Program-made: the position numbers and the translations under genes
Shown: piece after piece, positions 51,775 through 62,732 of the stretch
How positions within the stretch are numbered: the first letter of the stretch is position 1
Layout: every line of letters starts with the position of its first letter
Notes under the pieces: generated by a model
What the model saw: the letters and a program-made list of their open reading frames with translations, nothing else
Told to the model about the DNA's origin: nothing
Database searches by the model: none
Assembly (NCBI GenBank): GCA_011051655.1
Contig: DRKS01000017.1
Span: 1 to 63,348 of the forward strand
Reading direction: 5' to 3'
DNA from: Sedimenticola sp.
Lineage (GTDB): Bacteria > Pseudomonadota > Gammaproteobacteria > Chromatiales > Chromatiaceae
Length of the DNA stretch: 63,348 bases

Positions 51775-53508
51775 ATGCGTACATCCCAGTTCCCGCTCCA
51801 GACCGTCAAAGAAACCCCCGCCGACGCCGAGATCGCCAGCCACCGGCTGATGCTGCGCGCCGGACTGATCCGCAAGCTGGCCGCCGGCCTCTACACCTGG
51901 CTGCCCATGGGGCTGCGGACATTGCGCAAGGTGGAGGCCATCGTGCGCGAGGAAATGAACCGGGCCGGGGCGCTGGAGGTGTTCATGCCCGCGGTGCAGC
52001 CGGCCGAGCTGTGGCAGGAGTCCGGCCGCTGGGAGAAATACGGCCCCGAGCTGCTGCGCATGGAAGACCGGCATGGCCGGGCGTTCTGCTTCGGCCCCAC
52101 CCATGAGGAGATCATCACGGACCTGGCCCGCAACGAGCTGCGCAGCTACAAGCAGCTGCCGGTCAACTTCTACCAGATCCAGACCAAGTTCCGGGACGAG
52201 ATCCGCCCCCGCTTCGGCATCATGCGCGCACGGGAATTCCTGATGAAGGACGCCTACTCCTTCCATCTGGACCAGGCCTCCCTGCAGGAAACCTACGACC
52301 GGATGCACCAGGCCTACTCCCGCATCTTCAGCCGCTGCGGGCTGGACTTCCGGGCGGTGCAGGCGGACACCGGCAGCATCGGCGGCCAGGCCTCCCACGA
52401 ATTCCACGTGCTGGCGGACTCCGGCGAGGACGCCATCGCCTTCTCCACCGAGAGCGATTACGCCGCCAACCTGGAGCTGGCGGAGGCCGTGGCGCCGGCC
52501 GGCGAACGCCCGGCCCCCACCGAGGCCCTGGCCACCGTCGACACACCGGATCAGCGCAGCATCGAGGAGGTCAGCGCCTTTCTCGGCATACCGCCCAGCC
52601 GCTGCCTCAAGACCCTTATGGTGCAGGGCGCGGGGGGGGACGGCGTCGTGGCCCTGGTCCTGCGCGGCGACCACGAGCTGAACGAGATCAAGGCGGAAAA
52701 GCTGGAGCAGGTGGCCAAACCCCTGACCATGGCAACGGACGAACAGATCCGCGCCGCCGCCGGCTGCTCCGCCGGATCCATCGGCCCGGTGGGCCTGTCC
52801 GTTCCGGTAATCGCGGACCGCAGCGCGCTCCAGCTCTCGGATTTCGTCTGCGGCGCCAACGAAGACGGCAGGCACCACACCGGTGTCAACTGGGAACGCG
52901 ACCTGCCGGAACCCGAAGTGGCCGATCTGCGCAATGTGCAGGAAGGCGATCCCAGCCCGGACGGCCATGGCGTCCTCACCATCGCCCGCGGCATCGAGGT
53001 GGGTCACATCTTCCAGCTCGGCCGAAGGTACAGCGAGGCCATGAATGCCAGGGTGCTGAACGAAAACGGCCAGTCCATCATCATGACCATGGGCTGTTAT
53101 GGCATCGGTGTCTCACGGGTGGTGGCCGCCGCCATTGAGCAAAACCATGACGACCGGGGCATCATCTGGCCCAGCGCCATCGCCCCCTTTCAGGTGGCCC
53201 TGCTGCCCATGAAGCTGAACAAGTCCTATCGCGTAAGGGAGGCCGTCGAGAAGCTCTACGCGGACATGGAGGCGGCGGGCCTGGAAGTCCTGCTGGACGA
53301 CCGGGATGTGCGCCCCGGATTCATGTTCGCGGACATGGAGCTGACCGGCATTCCCCACCGGGTGGTGCTGGGCGAGCGCGGGCTGGACCAGGGCCAGGTG
53401 GAATACCGGGGACGCAGGGATACGGAAAACCGGATGATCCCCATCAGCGACATTGTCTCTTTCCTGAGGAAACGGCTGGACGCCGAAATCCGGCCGGCGG
53501 CCGACTGA
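51775..53508 (+). CDS. proS: Prolyl-tRNA synthetase
   Basis: 577 residues from ATG 51775; the ORF extends upstream to 51667 but [19 protein letters not shown] is the family N-terminus. Class II, bacterial type with an editing (INS) domain between motifs 2 and 3 (about 225-390). [20 protein letters not shown] is the start of the catalytic domain and [20 protein letters not shown] is motif 3. It charges tRNA-Pro. It diverges from lapG and appears to be a single gene. Confidence 0.97.
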   Translation: MRTSQFPLQTVKETPADAEIASHRLMLRAGLIRKLAAGLYTWLPMGLRTLRKVEAIVREEMNRAGALEVFMPAVQPAELWQESGRWEKYGPELLRMEDRHGRAFCFGPTHEEIITDLARNELRSYKQLPVNFYQIQTKFRDEIRPRFGIMRAREFLMKDAYSFHLDQASLQETYDRMHQAYSRIFSRCGLDFRAVQADTGSIGGQASHEFHVLADSGEDAIAFSTESDYAANLELAEAVAPAGERPAPTEALATVDTPDQRSIEEVSAFLGIPPSRCLKTLMVQGAGGDGVVALVLRGDHELNEIKAEKLEQVAKPLTMATDEQIRAAAGCSAGSIGPVGLSVPVIADRSALQLSDFVCGANEDGRHHTGVNWERDLPEPEVADLRNVQEGDPSPDGHGVLTIARGIEVGHIFQLGRRYSEAMNARVLNENGQSIIMTMGCYGIGVSRVVAAAIEQNHDDRGIIWPSAIAPFQVALLPMKLNKSYRVREAVEKLYADMEAAGLEVLLDDRDVRPGFMFADMELTGIPHRVVLGERGLDQGQVEYRGRRDTENRMIPISDIVSFLRKRLDAEIRPAAD

Positions 53509-53805
53509 CCCCCAATCATTCCAACCCGCAAGAACCCAAGATCCGCGATTGATTATGGCGCATGGCACAAGCTCTTGATTCCACGGCACTTCAAAAAAAT
53601 GCCCGCTTAACCCATGGGTGAAGCCAAGATTTTTTTAAAGCACTGTGAAACCAATATCTTGCACTCTGTGCCCATAATCAATCGCGGATCTTGAATGGAA
53701 AAACCAAGTTGACAGCGGCGGGAGCCAGCCGGAAACTACTGCGTTTTGCGCCTTTCCGGCCGTAGCCCTCCAGGGACAGGCCCACACCCGAGACAACGAA
53801 ACGAA
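53509..53805. other. proS-fabA gap with MITE-like element
   Basis: 297 bases. More than half is the third and longest MITE-like repeat (53537-53693). The rest holds the fabA upstream region; no clear promoter pair was found. Confidence 0.6.
53537..53693. repeat. MITE-like palindromic repeat, copy 3 (157 bp)
   Basis: The same 18-base termini as copy 1 (53537-53554 and 53676-53693). Next to the left end, 53555-53586 is the reverse complement, nearly exact, of the copy 1 core (it carries TGGCACAAGCTCTTGATTCC). An extra ~90 bases then follow before the right end. Thus copies 1 and 3 are the same element in opposite orientation, copy 3 being longer. Confidence 0.9.
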
Positions 53806-54321
53806 ATGACCAGACAAACCTCCTTCAATCGCGACGAACTCCTGAAATGCGGCCACGGCGAAATGTTCGGCCCGGGGAATGCGCAACTGCCCACCCCGAA
53901 CATGCTGATGATGGACCGCATCACCAAGATCTCGGACCAGGGCGGAAAATACGGCAAGGGCGAAATCATCGGCGAACTGGACATCCATCCGGATCTGTGG
54001 TTTTTCCAATGCCATTTCCCCGGCGATCCCGTCATGCCCGGCTGCCTGGGGCTGGACGCCATGTGGCAGATGGTCGGCTTCTTCCTGGCATGGATCGGAA
54101 ACCCCGGTCACGGCCGGGCGCTGGGGGTGGGCGAGGTGAAATTCAGCGGCCAGGTGCTGCCTTCGGCGAAACGGGTCACCTACCGGATCGACATGAAGCG
54201 GGTCATCAGCCGCAAACTGGTGCTGGGGGTCGCCGACGGCGTCGTCGAGGTGGACGGCCGCGAAATCTATGTCGCAAAGGACCTCCGGGTGGGCCTGTTC
54301 ACCTCCACCGACAATTTTTAG
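53806..54321 (+). CDS. fabA: 3-hydroxydecanoyl-ACP dehydratase/isomerase
   Basis: 171 residues from ATG 53806, nearly the length of E. coli FabA. FabA dehydrates 3-hydroxydecanoyl-ACP and isomerises it, the branch point to unsaturated fatty acids. The catalytic His70 and Asp84 are in [15 protein letters not shown] and LGLDAMWQM, at the same positions as in E. coli. No fabB is adjacent in the window. The stop lies in a half-copy of the GGGCCTGTT repeat. Confidence 0.96.
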   Translation: MTRQTSFNRDELLKCGHGEMFGPGNAQLPTPNMLMMDRITKISDQGGKYGKGEIIGELDIHPDLWFFQCHFPGDPVMPGCLGLDAMWQMVGFFLAWIGNPGHGRALGVGEVKFSGQVLPSAKRVTYRIDMKRVISRKLVLGVADGVVEVDGREIYVAKDLRVGLFTSTDNF

Positions 54322-54432
54322 GGCCTGTTGACACTGATCCGGAGTTTCCTTGGCTGGATATCTGGCCTATTCTGGGGTACAAACAGGAATCCCGGCGACA
54401 AGGGATGGCACGGCACCGGCCAAAATCGCTTT

Positions 54433-55284
54433 ATGACAAAACCGGACAATACTCTCCGCAGCCCCCTCATAGAGGACCTCGTGGGCCTGCCTGCCGGATC
54501 CCTGCGGGTCCTGCAACTGACGGACACCCACCTCTTCGCCGACCCGGAGGAACGCCTGCTGGGCATCAACACCCTGGAATCGCTCAACCTGGTCCTGGAG
54601 TGCGCCAGCCGGACCCTCGGCCCAATGGACCTGGCGCTGGTCACCGGCGACCTGGTGCACGACACCTCGGCCGCCGGCTATTCCTGCCTGCATCAGCGCC
54701 TGGCCACGCTGGGCATCCCGGTCTACTGCCTCCCCGGCAACCACGATGAACCCGCCATCATGGCGAAATGGCTGGAGGGCAACCCCGTCAGCGCACCGGC
54801 CCTGGTGGAACAAAACAACTGGCTCATCGTGCTGCTCGACTCCAAGCTCCCGGGCAGCGAGGGAGGCCATCTCGACGAGACCCAGCTGGCTCACCTGGAA
54901 TCCTGCCTGGCCGCCCACCCGGCCAAGCACGCCCTGGTATGCCTGCATCATCAGCCGGTCTCCGTCGGCAGCACCTGGATAGACACCATGGAACTCGACA
55001 ATGCCGATGAATTTTTCACCATTATCGACCGCCATCCCCAGGTGCGGGGCATACTCTGGGGCCATATCCACCAGACCTATGATTCGAAGCGCAACGGCGT
55101 TCCCCTGATGGGCACCCTCTCCACCTGCTTCCAGTTCACGCCCAGGGAAGAGGGGTTCGGCATCGCCAAGGAGCCCCCCGGCTGCCGCTGGCTGGTCCTG
55201 CTGCCGGACGGCACCATCAAAACCGGGATCCTGCAAATCGACAGCATGTCCGACACCATCGACTTATCGTCCACCGGCTATTAG
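54433..55284 (+). CDS. cpdA: CpdA-like 3',5'-cyclic-AMP phosphodiesterase
   Basis: 283 residues from ATG 54433; an earlier start at 54328 adds a non-conserved 35 residues. Class III metallophosphoesterase with all metal motifs: LQLTDTHLF, LVTGDLVHD, LPGNHDE, CLHHQPV and WGHIHQTY. CpdA hydrolyses cAMP and is usually near sfsA or other housekeeping genes, but substrate prediction from sequence is moderate. It converges with sfsA, sharing four bases. Confidence 0.87.
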   Translation: MTKPDNTLRSPLIEDLVGLPAGSLRVLQLTDTHLFADPEERLLGINTLESLNLVLECASRTLGPMDLALVTGDLVHDTSAAGYSCLHQRLATLGIPVYCLPGNHDEPAIMAKWLEGNPVSAPALVEQNNWLIVLLDSKLPGSEGGHLDETQLAHLESCLAAHPAKHALVCLHHQPVSVGSTWIDTMELDNADEFFTIIDRHPQVRGILWGHIHQTYDSKRNGVPLMGTLSTCFQFTPREEGFGIAKEPPGCRWLVLLPDGTIKTGILQIDSMSDTIDLSSTGY

Positions 55285-55991
55285 GGCCTGACGACCTCGA
55301 CCATCCCCCCGACCTCCATGCCTTCGTCCGTATGGCGAATGCGCACCGCCAGGGCCTCCACCCCCTGCCCCACGACCTCTTCCAGGCGCCGGGCATAGGC
55401 CGGATCGATCTCCCGCGCGGGAGAAAAACAACGGCCCTCGGGGCGGTTCAGGGCAAACAGGATCACGCCACGGCAGCCCAGGCGCACCGCCTCCAGCAAC
55501 AGATCCAGATGCCTGCGCCCCCGCTCGCTGACCGCATCGGGAAAACAGAGCCGGTCACCGTCCAGCAGGGTGACGTTCTTGATTTCCACGAAGGCATCGG
55601 CCCCGGGCCCGTCCGAGAGATGCAGATCGAGGCGCGAGCGGGGATGCCCGGAAGACTTCAGGCGCACCTCCCGGCGCAGGGCACCATAACCCGACAAGGG
55701 TGGAATGCCGCCCGATGCCACGGCCTCCGCAATCACCGGATTGGCGCGCATGGTATTGACCCCGATCCAGCCCCGCCCCATATCCACCCGCTCCAGGGTC
55801 CAGGCCAGCTTGCGCCTGGGGTTGTCGCTGTGGCTGAGCTGAACCGGCGCCCCCGGTTCCCAGCAGCCGGTCATGGCGCCGGTATTGGGGCAGTGGGCAC
55901 TAACCACGGAGCCGTCTTCCAGCTCCACGTCGGCCAGAAAGCGCTTGTAGCGGCGGAGGATGGTCCCGTTGGTCAGCGGCGGCAACTGCAT
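55281..55991 (-). CDS. sfsA: Sugar fermentation stimulation protein SfsA
   Basis: 236 residues, typical. Features: RYKRFLADVELEDG, HCPNTGAMTGCWEPG, NTMRANPVIAEAV, FVEIKNVTLLDG and FPDAVSERGRRHLDLL. SfsA has been described as a DNA-binding protein affecting sugar use and carries a nuclease-like fold; its exact role is unsettled. It converges with cpdA. Confidence 0.94.
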   Translation of the reverse strand: MQLPPLTNGTILRRYKRFLADVELEDGSVVSAHCPNTGAMTGCWEPGAPVQLSHSDNPRRKLAWTLERVDMGRGWIGVNTMRANPVIAEAVASGGIPPLSGYGALRREVRLKSSGHPRSRLDLHLSDGPGADAFVEIKNVTLLDGDRLCFPDAVSERGRRHLDLLLEAVRLGCRGVILFALNRPEGRCFSPAREIDPAYARRLEEVVGQGVEALAVRIRHTDEGMEVGGMVEVVRP

Positions 55992-56232
55992 GGCTGGGAG
56001 ATTATGCCTGTTTTATGGGTGAGCATGGTTTCCATATCCGCTCTGCCTGATTTAAAGAAAGACAGGATTAACAGGCCGTTTATTGTCAGTCATTCCAGGA
56101 AGCAATCCTGTCTAAAAAAATTATCTGCACCCATCCGCGGCTATGCAGCAAGCGCCACCCCGCCTGCATTCCGATATTCCTGGATGGCTGGTTTTGTTGG
56201 ATCCAACTCTGAATCAGCGCACGGACGCCAAA
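55992..56232. repeat. Gap with inverted GACAGGATT repeat
   Basis: 241 bases. AGACAGGATT (56060-56069) and AATCCTGTCT (56104-56113) form a 10-bp stem with a 34-base loop. Its GACAGGATTAACAGG core is shared with 43749-43763. A run of seven A residues follows on the + strand, so read in that direction it does not look like a terminator. Confidence 0.6.
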
Positions 56233-58029
56233 TCAAAACTCATCCGACGGCGGCGCCACCCGCATGACCTCTTCCACCGTGGTATGGCCCTTGTACACCT
56301 TGCGCGCACCGCTGATGCGCAGCGGCTCCATGCCCTGCTTCAGCCCCTGCTTGCGAATGGCCTCGATGGTGCAGTCGGCATCGATCAGGCGGCGCACCTC
56401 CGGGGTCAGGCGCAGGATTTCATAAATACCCATGCGGCCCTGGTAGCCGGTCTTGCGGCATTCGGCGCAGCCTTCCGGGCGATAGATCCTGGGGGGCAGC
56501 TTCAGCTTCCACGGCCGGGTCAGCGCCGCCCAGGCGTCCTCGGCATCCTCCAGCGGCTGCCTGCAATGGAGACAGAGGGTGCGCAGCAGCCGCTGGGCCA
56601 CCACGCCGAGGACGGTGGACCGGATCAGATAGGGCGGCACCCCGATGTCCATGAGGCGGGTGACGGCGGAGGATGCGTCATTGGTATGCAGGGTCGAGAG
56701 CACCAGGTGGCCGGTCAAGGCCGCCTGGATGGCCATCTGGGCGGTCTCCAGGTCCCGGATCTCCCCCACCATGACGATATCCGGATCCTGCCGCATCAGG
56801 GTGCGCACGCCGGCGGCGAAGTCCAGGCCGATGGCGGGATGAACCTGCATCTGGTTGAAGCTGGGCTCCACCATCTCGATGGGATCCTCGATGGTGCACA
56901 GGTTGATCTCCGGCCTGGCCAGTTGCTTGAGAGTGGAGTAGAGGGTGGTGGTCTTGCCCGAGCCCGTGGGACCGGTCACCAGGATGATGCCGTGGGTCTG
57001 GGCCGTCATCTCCCGCCAGTGCCTGGCGTCGGACTTGCTGAAGCCCAGCTCCGACAGGCTGCGCACCAGCACCTGGGGGTCGAAGATGCGCATCACCATC
57101 TTTTCACCGAAGGCGGTGGGCATGGTGGACAGCCGCAGCTCCACCTCCTGGCCGCCGGGGGTCTTGGTCTTGACCCGGCCGTCCTGGGGGCGGCGCTTGT
57201 CCACCACGTCCATGCGCCCCAGGGCCTTGATGCGGCTGACCACGGCCACCATGATGCTGGTGGGCATTTCGTACACAGTGTGCAGCATGCCGTCGATGCG
57301 GAACCGGATGTTGGCGGTGTCCCGCCGCGGCTCCAGGTGGATGTCGCTGGCCCGCTGGTCGAAGGCGTATTGCAGCAGCCAGTCCACGATGCTGACGATA
57401 TGCCGGTCGTTGGCGTCCAGCTTGCCGGAGCGCCCCAGCTCCACCAGGGCCTCGACGGCATCGATGGAGGCGCCGAAATCCCCCTCGGCCTGCCTGGCCT
57501 TGCGCATGGACTGGCTGAGGCCGAAGAACTCCTCCAGGTAGCGGGCGATATCCAGGGGGTTGGCGATGACCCGCCTTATTTCCCTGCCCAGCACGTGGCC
57601 GAGCTCCTGCTCCCATTCGCGCACATAGGGCTCCGCGGTGGCAAACACCGCCCGCTTGTCGTCCACCTGGACCGGCAGGATCTTATGGCTGGCGGCATAG
57701 GCCCTGGAGATCACTTCGGCCACGGCATCGACATCGATCTTCAGCGGATCGATGCGGAAATAAGGCAAGCCGGCGGAATCGGCCAGCCATTCGGTCAGCC
57801 GCTCGATGTTCAACTCATGATGGGGGGGAGAAGCGGATTTGAGATGCCGCCCCGCCAGCCAGACAAGGGGATGGACCTCAACCTGTCCAGCGCCGGCGCT
57901 ATCGTAAAGCCGCCGGGCGTCGGCGGCCTCTTCCGGCGCCAACAGGCCATCCTCCACCAGCCCTGTCAGCAGCTCCCCGACCTGCAGCTTCCGGTCGGCG
58001 TTATCCTGGAAATCCGGGTCCTTGTTCAT
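56233..58029 (-). CDS. Orphan PilB/GspE-family secretion ATPase
   Basis: 598 residues from ATG 58029. The N-terminal region (about 10-110), with LQVGELLTGLVEDGLLAPEEAADA, resembles MshEN/T2SSE_N domains, some of which bind c-di-GMP. The ATPase core has Walker A GPTGSGKTTTLYSTL, Asp box, Walker B DPDIVMVGEIRD, and the zinc tetracysteine CLHCRQP...CAECRKTG. Such ATPases power pilus extension or type II secretion. No pilC, pilD or gsp partner is adjacent, so it may serve the pilus system whose minor pilins are at 9.6-16.8 kb, or another machine. Confidence 0.88.
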   Translation of the reverse strand: MNKDPDFQDNADRKLQVGELLTGLVEDGLLAPEEAADARRLYDSAGAGQVEVHPLVWLAGRHLKSASPPHHELNIERLTEWLADSAGLPYFRIDPLKIDVDAVAEVISRAYAASHKILPVQVDDKRAVFATAEPYVREWEQELGHVLGREIRRVIANPLDIARYLEEFFGLSQSMRKARQAEGDFGASIDAVEALVELGRSGKLDANDRHIVSIVDWLLQYAFDQRASDIHLEPRRDTANIRFRIDGMLHTVYEMPTSIMVAVVSRIKALGRMDVVDKRRPQDGRVKTKTPGGQEVELRLSTMPTAFGEKMVMRIFDPQVLVRSLSELGFSKSDARHWREMTAQTHGIILVTGPTGSGKTTTLYSTLKQLARPEINLCTIEDPIEMVEPSFNQMQVHPAIGLDFAAGVRTLMRQDPDIVMVGEIRDLETAQMAIQAALTGHLVLSTLHTNDASSAVTRLMDIGVPPYLIRSTVLGVVAQRLLRTLCLHCRQPLEDAEDAWAALTRPWKLKLPPRIYRPEGCAECRKTGYQGRMGIYEILRLTPEVRRLIDADCTIEAIRKQGLKQGMEPLRISGARKVYKGHTTVEEVMRVAPPSDEF

Positions 58030-58040
58030 TCGCCTCCGTC

Positions 58041-58310
58041 TCAACCGACGGAAAAGCCTGAAAATTCCCGGGGGGTAATCACTTCCGTCGCAATTCCGGT
58101 CACCTCGGCCGCCTCGGGCCCCCGGCGCAGCCAATCCTTGAGCTGCTCGACGTCCCGGGGTTCCCCGCAGGCGACGACTTCCACCCGCCCGTCATGCAGG
58201 TTACGCGCATAACCGGTGATATTGAGGCGCTCCGCCTGGTGCCTGGTGTTCGCCCGGAAAAAGACCCCTTGCACCCGGCCGCTCACGATGCAACGCACAC
58301 AGGTTTTCAT
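58041..58310 (-). CDS. acyP: Acylphosphatase
   Basis: 89 residues. The signature VSGRVQGVFFRANTR contains the phosphate-binding arginine, and GYARNLHDGRVEVVACG the catalytic asparagine. It hydrolyses acyl phosphates such as acetyl or carbamoyl phosphate. Overlaps the upstream thioredoxin-like gene by four bases and precedes the ATPase by 11 bases, so the three are probably one transcript. Confidence 0.95.
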   Translation of the reverse strand: MKTCVRCIVSGRVQGVFFRANTRHQAERLNITGYARNLHDGRVEVVACGEPRDVEQLKDWLRRGPEAAEVTGIATEVITPREFSGFSVG

Positions 58311-58816
58311 GGCCGTCCTGCAGCCGGCCCCGGGGCCGGGGCCTGCGTATATTTGCGGATAAAAGTCTCCACCATTTCAGCGGTAAGCGCGCCCGTTTCC
58401 CGGGCCACCACCTCGCCCTGCGGGTTGATCAGAAAGGAGGTCGGCATGCCATAGACCGGCCCGAAGGGCGTTGTCGCCGCCGGCTCCATTTGGACGACAG
58501 GGAAGGTGACGCCCCTTTCCTTGACGAAACGGCGGAGCTTCTCCAGCCCGATGTTCTCCATGTTCACGCCCAGCACCACGGCATCGGAGTCTTTGTGTTT
58601 GACATGAAAGGCCTCCAGTTCCGGGAGTTCCGTCAGGCAGGGCGGACACCAGGTGGCCCAGAAATTCACCAGAACCCATTTCCCGCGGTAATCACTGATG
58701 CGCTGCTCCGTCCCGTTCAGATCCCGGGCGGCATACTCGACGGGCTCCGCCCGGGCCTGGGCCAAGACCAAAAAACCAAGGATCCAAAACAGGATAAATG
58801 AGTTGACAACCTTCAC
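58307..58816 (-). CDS. TlpA/ResA-like exported thiol-disulfide protein
   Basis: 169 residues from GTG 58816, which is preceded by GGGAGGAACA; the longer ORF lacks a better start. A signal or anchor helix (about 4-23) is followed by a thioredoxin fold with WATWCPPC (about 52-59) and the cis-proline in YGMPTSFLINPQG. It probably reduces periplasmic disulfides, for example in cytochrome c maturation. It overlaps the acylphosphatase start. Confidence 0.9.
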   Translation of the reverse strand: MKVVNSFILFWILGFLVLAQARAEPVEYAARDLNGTEQRISDYRGKWVLVNFWATWCPPCLTELPELEAFHVKHKDSDAVVLGVNMENIGLEKLRRFVKERGVTFPVVQMEPAATTPFGPVYGMPTSFLINPQGEVVARETGALTAEMVETFIRKYTQAPAPGPAAGRP

Positions 58817-58997
58817 TGTTCCTCCCGCCGATTGTGACGGGAGACCACTCAAGTTCCTCCCGCCTGCGCCGCCATACATTTTGCGGACTTAACCTGAGAA
58901 ATACAATCGCGAAAAATTTCAGGAACCGTTGCCCTCCGCGAAAGGAGTCGAATCATCAGGTATCCGCGCTCCCAGAAAACGAGACCCGGATATCGAA

Positions 58998-61249
<2,252 letters not shown>

Positions 61250-61280
61250 TCAGCATACAGAAACCATGTGCGAGATTTGT

Positions 61281-61352
61281 TCGCGCCTAAAGGCGCTCCT
61301 ACAAAATAACCTGCAAATTCATTTGGTTGTAGGAGCGTCTTTAGGCGCGAAA
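61281..61352. repeat. REP-like inverted repeat
   Basis: A 25-base arm beginning TTCGCGCCTAAAGGCGCTCC (61281-61305) is repeated inverted at 61328-61352 with one mismatch, leaving a 22-base loop. This type of GCGCCTAAAGGCGCTCCTAC palindrome is a common gammaproteobacterial intergenic repeat. It lies between wrbA and hda. Confidence 0.9.
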
Positions 61353-61466
61353 AGAAAAGCACCATTTCTGGACAAATACCTGCCAACCACTAATCGCTAA
61401 CCGCTAATAATGTTGTAACATCCACCCCTGATCCATATTCAGCCATTTCCAGCTCCCTCCAAGACA

Positions 61467-62168
61467 ATGCAACAGCTTCCCCTGGGCATCAGCCTCAAGC
61501 CCGGCATCAGTTTCGACAGCTTTATCCTGGGGGGCAACGCCCAGGCGGTCAGCAGCCTGCAAGACTGCATCCGGGGTGACGGCGAGTCCTTCATTTTCCT
61601 GTGGGGCGGCAGCGGCATCGGCAAGACCCATCTGCTGCAGTCCGCCTGCCGGCAGGCCGGCGACCTGGGGCAAGCGGCGGCCTATATTCCCCTGCGCCAG
61701 GCCGCTGATCTCGCTCCGGCGATATTCGAGGACCTGGACCGGCTCGGCCTGCTGTGCCTGGACGATGTGGAGCAGATCGCGGGGAATCCCGCCTGGGAAC
61801 AGGCCCTGTTCAACCTGTTCAACCGCCTGATGGCCCGCAAGGCCCGTCTGCTGGTTACGGCGGACAGAAGCCCGGCGGGCCTGGGGCTGGCCCTGCCCGA
61901 CCTTGCATCACGGCTCAGCTGGGGACTCAATTACCGGCTACAGCCCCTGAGCGAAGAAGACAGGTTCGAGGGGCTGCTCAAAAAGGCGGCGGAACGCGGC
62001 CTGAAGATGCCGGAAGAGACCGCCCGTTATCTGCTCAGGCGCTGCCCGCGGGATACCGGAACCCTGCTCGATATCCTGGACCGGCTGGACCGGGCCTCCC
62101 TCGCCGCCCAGCACCGCCTCACCATCCCCTTCGTGCGCACTCATCTGGGACCGGACTTCAAGTCCTGA
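61467..62168 (+). CDS. hda: DnaA regulatory inactivator Hda
   Basis: 233 residues. N-terminal clamp-binding motif QQLPLGISL, Walker A GGSGIGKTHLL, Walker B LLCLDDVEQ, and the arginine-containing ADRSP region. Hda with the sliding clamp stimulates ATP hydrolysis by DnaA after initiation. It lacks the DnaA DNA-binding domain. Convergent with the phosphatidyltransferase gene, overlapping by 28 bases at the 3' ends. Confidence 0.96.
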   Translation: MQQLPLGISLKPGISFDSFILGGNAQAVSSLQDCIRGDGESFIFLWGGSGIGKTHLLQSACRQAGDLGQAAAYIPLRQAADLAPAIFEDLDRLGLLCLDDVEQIAGNPAWEQALFNLFNRLMARKARLLVTADRSPAGLGLALPDLASRLSWGLNYRLQPLSEEDRFEGLLKKAAERGLKMPEETARYLLRRCPRDTGTLLDILDRLDRASLAAQHRLTIPFVRTHLGPDFKS

Positions 62169-62704
62169 TCCGCCGCACGGTGGCTCCAGACCCAGACATA
62201 GCCAACGCCGCTCGACACCGTGGTGGCGAATACCGCCCAAATCAGGCTGTCCAGGATCCAGGGAGGCAACGCCACCAGCCATTGATTCAGTATCACCAGG
62301 AGAACCAGCAGGATTTGAACGCAGGTGTTCACCTTGCTCATCAGGCTGGGTTCGGCATCCAGCCTGGAGACCCGGAAATGGTAGGCGGTGGCCCCGGCGA
62401 CAATCAGTAGATCACGAAAGAGCACGATGGCCACCAGCCAGTAGGGAATCAGCCCCAGCCAGCCCAGGGCAAAGTAGCTGGAGACCAGCAGCATCTTGTC
62501 CGCCAGGGGATCGAGCAGCCCGCCCAGCCGGCTTTGCCAGCCATAGTGCTTGGCCAGAAAGCCGTCCAGCCCATCGGAGAATCCCGCCAGGGCAAACAAC
62601 CCCAGGGCGATACCATAGCGCTCCGCCAACAGCGCCCAGAGCACGGGAAAGGTCATGAGCATCCGCAGGACGCTGATCAGATTGGGGATATCCCTGGCCT
62701 GCAT
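62141..62704 (-). CDS. CDP-alcohol phosphatidyltransferase family protein
   Basis: 187 residues, about five to six membrane helices. The family motif is SDGLDGFLAKHYGWQSRLGG followed by LLDPLADK, matching D-x2-D-G-x2-A-[RK]-x8-G-x3-D-x3-D with lysine for arginine. It could be a phosphatidylglycerophosphate synthase (PgsA-like) or act on another alcohol. It lies 28 bases downstream of the DUF2066 gene and converges with hda, an arrangement also seen in pseudomonads. Confidence 0.88.
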   Translation of the reverse strand: MQARDIPNLISVLRMLMTFPVLWALLAERYGIALGLFALAGFSDGLDGFLAKHYGWQSRLGGLLDPLADKMLLVSSYFALGWLGLIPYWLVAIVLFRDLLIVAGATAYHFRVSRLDAEPSLMSKVNTCVQILLVLLVILNQWLVALPPWILDSLIWAVFATTVSSGVGYVWVWSHRAADQDLKSGPR

Positions 62705-62732
62705 GTCTCTCCCCGCTTGATCGGCCCGGCGG

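Noticed and set aside
56060-56113. Intrinsic terminator after sfsA region
   Set aside because: The 10-bp stem is followed by A residues on the + strand and not by T residues on the minus strand, so it is annotated as a repeat.
56143-58212. 689-codon + strand ORF opposite the PilB/GspE ATPase
   Set aside because: Antisense of a protein with intact Walker and zinc motifs; the translation is Gly/His/Gln-rich without any family features.
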